From contig SKTQ01000071.1 of assembly GCA_007122505.1 (NCBI GenBank), positions 1 through 10,527 on the forward strand: DNA of 10,527 bases. Direction: 5' to 3'. The DNA is from Bacteroidales bacterium (lineage in GTDB: Bacteria; Bacteroidota; Bacteroidia; Bacteroidales; UBA7960). The notes beneath the pieces were generated by a model. That model was not told the origin of the DNA. It saw only the letters and a program-made list of their open reading frames with translations, and made no database searches. Below are positions 7,016-10,527 of this stretch, in pieces; within the stretch, counting starts at the first letter, position 1, and each line of letters begins with the position of its first letter. The translations under genes were made by a program, and so were the position numbers.

Positions 7016-7060
7016 GAAGTGGAAGTAAGAAGTAAAAAGTAAGCAGTAAGCAGTAAGTAA
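7016..7060 (+). repeat. AGTAAG/AGTAAGC microrepeat
   Basis: A purine-rich run of short units (GAAGT, AAGT, AGTAAGC, AGTAAGC, AGTAAGT) immediately after the TAG stop of the biotin carboxylase gene. Such AGTAAG arrays occur between genes in Bacteroidota, and copy number may vary by slippage. Confidence 0.6.
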
Positions 7061-7168
7061 TTGTACGCGTTTTCAACAAAAATCGATCATTTATAATTGA
7101 AAACTGATCATCATTATCAGAATGCAATATGTCAATATCTTTTTTCTATTTTCCCCTGCCACCTCTGT

Positions 7169-7192
7169 TTAGGCCGGGCTTGACCGGCCTAA
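7169..7192. repeat. Hairpin 1: TTAGGCCGG-GCTTGA-CCGGCCTAA
   Basis: A perfect 9-bp stem (7169-7177 with 7184-7192) and a 6-base loop GCTTGA; further pairing of TGT/ACA is possible across one bulged base. There is no following T-run, so it is not a typical terminator. Confidence 0.7.
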
Positions 7193-7216
7193 CATGTCCT
7201 GTTTTGAAAGGGAGAA

Positions 7217-7250
7217 TGTAGTGACAGGGCTTGACCTGTCAATCACTACA
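7217..7250. repeat. Hairpin 2: TGTAGTGACAGG-GCTTGA-CCTGTC..ACTACA
   Basis: A 12-bp stem with a 4-base bulge (7241-7244) and the same 6-base loop GCTTGA as hairpin 1. The core GGGCTTGACC is shared by both. It looks like a palindromic dispersed element; no T-run follows. Confidence 0.7.
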
Positions 7251-7399
7251 TCGGTATTGAAGAGATAAGCTGAAAAACCAAGTAGTTACAAGCCATTAAG
7301 GAGATTCGGCTTTCAACAAACAGCATGACAATAAGTTACAAAACAACGAAAGTTAACCAGGCATAAAGAAAGAAAACGAAACCAAATACATACACCATT

Positions 7400-7915
7400 A
7401 TGTCATACCAAGTTAAACTGAAGGACCGGATCGCGCATGTGGAGATACTTAGCCGTCAGAAAGAGCAGTTGCTTGTTTCTGTTGACGGGAAAGAATATGC
7501 CCTTGATTTTGTAAAGATCGGCAAGGGCAGCTATTCCATTCTCTATCAGAACAAATCATTCAATGTGGAGCTGATTCCCATAAACGGCATCAAAAAGTAT
7601 GATGTGAATACCTTTAAGAATTCCTTTGAGGTGGAGATTATTGATGCGGAATCAAAATACCTGGCCAGTCGGAAGCAGACGCAGGATTCCGATGATGAAG
7701 CGGTGATCACCTCTCCCATTCCGGGCAAGGTGGTGAAGCTTTTTGTTGAAAAAGGAGATACGGTTGAAGCGGGTCAGACCGTGCTGGTCATCTCGGCCAT
7801 GAAAATGGAAAGCGAGTTCAAAGCACCGAAAGCGGGTGTGGTCAGTGCCGTAAATGTTAGTGAGGGCCAGAGTGTGGATTCCCGCCAGGAGTTGGTCATC
7901 ATTGATTTTCATTAA
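7400..7915 (+). CDS. Biotin carboxyl carrier protein with BT-like N-terminal domain
   Basis: 171 residues. The C-terminal ~70 residues form a biotinyl domain: SPIPGKVVKLFVEKGDTVEAG (105-125) and the biotinylation site AMKM (133-136), with K135 as the biotinylated lysine. Residues 1-92 (VKLKDRIAHVEIL..., DGKEYALDF, YSILYQNKSFNVEL, VEIID) resemble the BT domain that holds the alpha and beta subunits of propionyl-CoA carboxylases together. Residues 93-102 (QTQDSDDE) are an acidic linker. The protein carries carboxybiotin between the biotin carboxylase encoded upstream and the carboxyltransferase 64 bases downstream. ATG at 7400 gives a sensible start, but no Shine-Dalgarno is visible. Without the BT assignment it would simply be an AccB-type carrier. 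Confidence 0.92.
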   Translation: MSYQVKLKDRIAHVEILSRQKEQLLVSVDGKEYALDFVKIGKGSYSILYQNKSFNVELIPINGIKKYDVNTFKNSFEVEIIDAESKYLASRKQTQDSDDEAVITSPIPGKVVKLFVEKGDTVEAGQTVLVISAMKMESEFKAPKAGVVSAVNVSEGQSVDSRQELVIIDFH

Positions 7916-7979
7916 AAAAACACAAATTAAAAAGAGGGAATTATAAAGAAAACGGAACCATTTGCAAAACCTTTACCAT

Positions 7980-9515
7980 ATGGAAGAAACGAAAGACAAT
8001 AAATACCAGGAGTTGGAGAAACGCAATCAGGCAGCGGAATTGGGTGGCGGTCCTGAGCGAATCGCGAAAATTCACGCATCGGGCAGAAAAACGGCCAGGG
8101 AACGCATCAAATACCTGTTGGATCCGGAAACTTTTGTGGAGTTAGATAAGCTGGTGGTTCACCGCAATCAGGATTTCGGTATGGACAAGCAACGGATACC
8201 GGGTGACGGCATCGTAACCGGTTACGGAAAGATAGATGGCCGGCTTGTTTATGTATTTGCCCAGGACTTCAGCGTTTTTGGGGGCTCTTTGAGCCGGGCA
8301 AATGCCGACAAGATTGTAAAAGTACAGGAGTTGTCCATGAAGATGGGTGCACCGCTGATAGGTCTCAACGACAGTGGTGGTGCGCGCATACAGGAAGGGG
8401 TTGAAAGCCTGGCCGGTTACGCGGATATTTTCATGCGAAACGTGAGGGCCAGTGGTGTTGTGCCCCAGATATCAGCCATACTGGGACCATGTGCCGGCGG
8501 TGCCGTGTATTCGCCCGCACTCACCGATTTCATCTTCATGACCAAAGAGAGCAGTTATATGTTTGTAACCGGGCCGGATGTGATCAAAACCGTGACCCAT
8601 GAAGAGGTTACAAAGGAAGAGCTTGGGGGAGCCAATACCCACAACAGCAAAAGCGGTGTTGCCCATTTTAAGGCCGATGATGACGAGCAGGCCATGATGA
8701 TCCGCGAGTTGATGAGCTTCCTGCCTTCCAATAACATGGAAGGCCCGCCTGTAAAGCCCTGCACGGATTCGGCCCACCGGACGGATGAAAAACTTCAGAC
8801 CATTGTACCAGATAATCCCAATAAAGCATACGACATAAAGGATATTATCCACAGTGTGGCCGATGATCATAACTTCTTCGAGGTGCAGCCACATTATGCC
8901 AAAAACATTGCCATCGGATTTGGCCGGCTGAATGGAAAACCCGTTGGTTTTGTGGCGAACCAGCCGGCAGCTTTAGCCGGGGTGCTAGACATCGACGGTT
9001 CCATCAAAGCAGCGCGGTTTGTCAGGTTCTGCGACGCGTTTAACATTCCCATTATTACCTTTACAGATGTACCCGGTTTTCTGCCCGGTACCGGCCAGGA
9101 GTTCGGAGGTATAATCAAGCACGGCGCAAAGCTAATCTACGCCTACGCAGAAGCTACCGTTCCAAAAATCAATGTGATCACACGCAAAGCATACGGCGGC
9201 GCTTATTGTGTAATGTCGAGCAAACACCTTGGCGGTGATGTCAACTACGCTTACCCAGGTGCAGAGATCGCCGTTATGGGGCCCGACGGAGCCGTGAATA
9301 TCCTCTACCGGAAACTCAATGACGAGGAAAAAGCAAAAGCCGTTGAAGATTACCGTGAAAAGTTTTGCACACCCTACAAGGCTGCCGGTCTGGGCTATAT
9401 CGATGAGGTTATTTACCCACGGCACACCCGTCTTAAGCTGATCCAGGCACTTGAAATGACTGAGAACAAGCGGGAAAGCCTGCCACCAAAAAAACATGGC
9501 AACCTGCCTTTATAG
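7980..9515 (+). CDS. Acyl-CoA carboxylase carboxyltransferase subunit (PccB/MmdA type)
   Basis: 511 residues from ATG at 7980. An in-frame TTG at 7962 would add only six residues, so I prefer the ATG. There are two crotonase-fold halves. The N-terminal half has FGGSLSRANADKI (100-112), NDSGGARIQEG (130-140) and the oxyanion segment GPCAGGAVYSPALTDF (169-184). The C-terminal half has NQPAALAG (327-334), DVPGFLPGTGQE (363-374), and AYGGAYCVMSSKHLGGD (404-420) with the second oxyanion loop. It moves the carboxyl group from carboxybiotin to an acyl-CoA, usually as a hexamer. The sequence around 404-445 is closest to propionyl-CoA carboxylase beta. However, the residue known as D422 in Streptomyces PccB is Cys410 here (codon 9207-9209), so propionyl- over acetyl-CoA is likely but unproven. 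With a biotin carboxylase in the same cluster, a carboxylase is more likely than a Na+-pumping decarboxylase. Confidence 0.93.
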   Translation: MEETKDNKYQELEKRNQAAELGGGPERIAKIHASGRKTARERIKYLLDPETFVELDKLVVHRNQDFGMDKQRIPGDGIVTGYGKIDGRLVYVFAQDFSVFGGSLSRANADKIVKVQELSMKMGAPLIGLNDSGGARIQEGVESLAGYADIFMRNVRASGVVPQISAILGPCAGGAVYSPALTDFIFMTKESSYMFVTGPDVIKTVTHEEVTKEELGGANTHNSKSGVAHFKADDDEQAMMIRELMSFLPSNNMEGPPVKPCTDSAHRTDEKLQTIVPDNPNKAYDIKDIIHSVADDHNFFEVQPHYAKNIAIGFGRLNGKPVGFVANQPAALAGVLDIDGSIKAARFVRFCDAFNIPIITFTDVPGFLPGTGQEFGGIIKHGAKLIYAYAEATVPKINVITRKAYGGAYCVMSSKHLGGDVNYAYPGAEIAVMGPDGAVNILYRKLNDEEKAKAVEDYREKFCTPYKAAGLGYIDEVIYPRHTRLKLIQALEMTENKRESLPPKKHGNLPL

Positions 9516-9523
9516 AAAGTCAG

Positions 9524-9535
9524 TGCCTGCAGGCA
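9524..9535. repeat. Perfect 12-base palindrome TGCCTGCAGGCA
   Basis: It lies 8 bases after the carboxyltransferase stop. It has no loop and no T-run, so it is a poor terminator; it could be a binding site or chance. The rest of the 154-base gap to the next gene shows nothing clear. Confidence 0.3.
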
Positions 9536-9669
9536 TTCCGGAGTTTCTCAAAATATCTGTAGTAATACCCCCGGCACGATAGCTTTACCCCGCCGGCAAT
9601 GAACTTGTTTTGCCCAATCTTGTTTATGATTTGGGTTACCCTGTCAATAAAGGTAAAGCATGGAAGACC

Positions 9670-10527
9670 ATGACAAAGGATCTGATCAAAACCATCCTGT
9701 ATTTCGACATTTTTTCCTATCCCCTTACCGGGGATGAATTGTTGCTTTACAACGGCCTCCATGGCGATGAAGCCCGGCAAGCCCTTGACGAACTCAACAA
9801 CCTTGTTGATTCAGGTATTTTGGGATATTCGCGAGGCTTTTATCACTACCGCGGAAAACCTGCGATGATTGACCGGCGCATCAAGGGCAACATGCTGGCA
9901 GAAAAAAGAATGGATGCTGCCCGCAAATACTCGGGCATCATTGCTTCCTTCCCATTCGTGGAAGCTGTAATGCTTTCCGGTTCCATAGCAAAGGGTTATA
10001 TGGGCAAAAACGATGATATCGACTACTTTATCGTGACCAAACCCCGCAGGCTCTGGTTCGTGAGAAGCATGCTGGTGTTGTTCAAAAAAATCTTTCTGCG
10101 AAATTCCTACAGGAATTTTTGCATCAATTATTTTGTGGACACAAACCATCTGGCCATCAATGAAAAAAATCGGTTCACCGCCACTGAAGTCGCTTTCCTG
10201 CTTCCTATGTTTAACAATGACATCTATGGTCGGATGATGGGGGAGAACCCCTGGATAAAAGACTATTATCCAATACCTGTTCACCGTCGTTTGCCACCCA
10301 TCAATAAAAAACGTCCATTAAAAAAATTATTTGAACGGATACTGGACAACCGGCTGACCGATCGGCTTGATAAATATTTGCAGAGGCTATCGGAAAAAAT
10401 CATCCAAAAAAAATTCAACCATATGGGAGAAGGATTGTTTGAGCGAAGCTTCAGTATGCAGACAAACGAGTTACGCTACCTGCCCAACCGGCAGCAGCAG
10501 CGCATCATGAACCGGTTTTGCTGGAAA
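9670..10527 (+). CDS. Nucleotidyltransferase-fold protein with N-terminal wHTH, 3' end cut off
   Basis: An open frame of 286 codons from ATG at 9670 to the window end, with no stop. Residues 1-62 (LIKTILYFDIFSYPLTGDELL... LVDSGILGY...FYHYRG) look like a winged helix-turn-helix. Residues 99-123 hold the DNA-polymerase-beta/minimal nucleotidyltransferase signature: GSIAKG (104-109), then NDDID (114-118), in which the two acids would bind metal. A possible third acid is D157 in NYFVD. Residues 215-286 are basic and helical. Family members transfer nucleotides to proteins, RNA or small molecules, but some are inactive; no substrate can be assigned. I recall similar YFDIF-YPLT proteins in Bacteroidota near radical SAM or glycosyltransferase genes, which cannot be checked here. 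GGAAG lies only 3 bases before the ATG. It is co-oriented with the carboxylase cluster but has no evident functional link. Confidence 0.8.
   Translation, partial: MTKDLIKTILYFDIFSYPLTGDELLLYNGLHGDEARQALDELNNLVDSGILGYSRGFYHYRGKPAMIDRRIKGNMLAEKRMDAARKYSGIIASFPFVEAVMLSGSIAKGYMGKNDDIDYFIVTKPRRLWFVRSMLVLFKKIFLRNSYRNFCINYFVDTNHLAINEKNRFTATEVAFLLPMFNNDIYGRMMGENPWIKDYYPIPVHRRLPPINKKRPLKKLFERILDNRLTDRLDKYLQRLSEKIIQKKFNHMGEGLFERSFSMQTNELRYLPNRQQQRIMNRFCWK

Larger units (their letters stand above)
7016..7399. other. 384-base spacer inside the carboxylase cluster
   Basis: No protein-coding frame of note. It starts with an AGTAAG-type microrepeat (7016-7060) right after the biotin carboxylase stop, followed by AT-rich sequence, two GC-rich hairpins with the same loop (7169-7192 and 7217-7250), and then about 150 bases in which I see no structure or clear promoter. 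Whether the downstream genes are read through this spacer or have their own promoter is not decided by the sequence. Confidence 0.75.

Noticed and set aside
7169..7250. Rho-independent terminators after the biotin carboxylase gene
   Set aside because: Neither hairpin is followed by a T-run, and they lie more than 150 bases after the stop codon.
7962..7979. TTG start that would lengthen the carboxyltransferase by six residues
   Set aside because: The ATG at 7980 is a better codon, and the added residues match nothing conserved.
9660..9737. ATG at 9660 as start of the last gene
   Set aside because: It is in another frame and stops after about 25 codons; the ATG at 9670 opens the long frame with the nucleotidyltransferase motif.

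Overview
The window looks like chromosomal DNA of a Bacteroidota member, probably a Bacteroidales or Marinilabiliales-type anaerobe or facultative anaerobe. The support is a DUF4783 lipocalin-sized secreted protein (a Bacteroidota family as I know it), almost no Shine-Dalgarno sequences before start codons, promoter-like sequences of the TTTG / TAnnTTTG type, and intergenic dispersed repeats of the kind that litter such genomes. No plasmid, phage, transposase, CRISPR or RNA gene was seen.

Layout. 3-341 (+) is the end of a family 4-type glycosyltransferase. 359-2167 (-) is an SLC13-type sodium/anion permease carrying two cytosolic RCK_C (TrkA-C) domains. 2306-2716 (-) is a secreted DUF4783 protein. 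A doubtful 55-codon ORF follows at 2818-2985 (+), then rlmH at 3049-3522 (+), the 23S rRNA pseudouridine-1915 methyltransferase. 3567-4835 (-) encodes a single polypeptide with an N-terminal thioredoxin domain and a C-terminal flavin thioredoxin reductase. 4836-5509 is a 674-base non-coding mosaic of repeats that ends in a plausible promoter.

5510-9515 (+) is a three-gene biotin-dependent acyl-CoA carboxylase cluster: biotin carboxylase, a BT-domain/biotin carrier protein, and a carboxyltransferase that most resembles propionyl-CoA carboxylase beta. The first two proteins together correspond to the single alpha subunit of mitochondrial or actinobacterial enzymes. The carboxylase would convert propionyl-CoA to methylmalonyl-CoA (or acetyl-CoA to malonyl-CoA; the specificity residue is neither of the best-known ones). 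A 384-base spacer with two look-alike hairpins interrupts the cluster. From 9670 to the window end (+) runs an unfinished gene for a nucleotidyltransferase-fold protein with a predicted helix-turn-helix start.

Most of the window is ordinary housekeeping and central metabolism. The most interesting gene is the Trx-TrxR fusion: its domain order is the reverse of the known mycobacterial fusion, and all four residues of the NADPH 2'-phosphate-binding HRRxxxR signature are replaced, so its electron donor is open. The repeat-rich spacers at 4836-5509 and 7016-7399 are the other places worth a second look. I found no convincing evidence of a wholly new multi-gene system.
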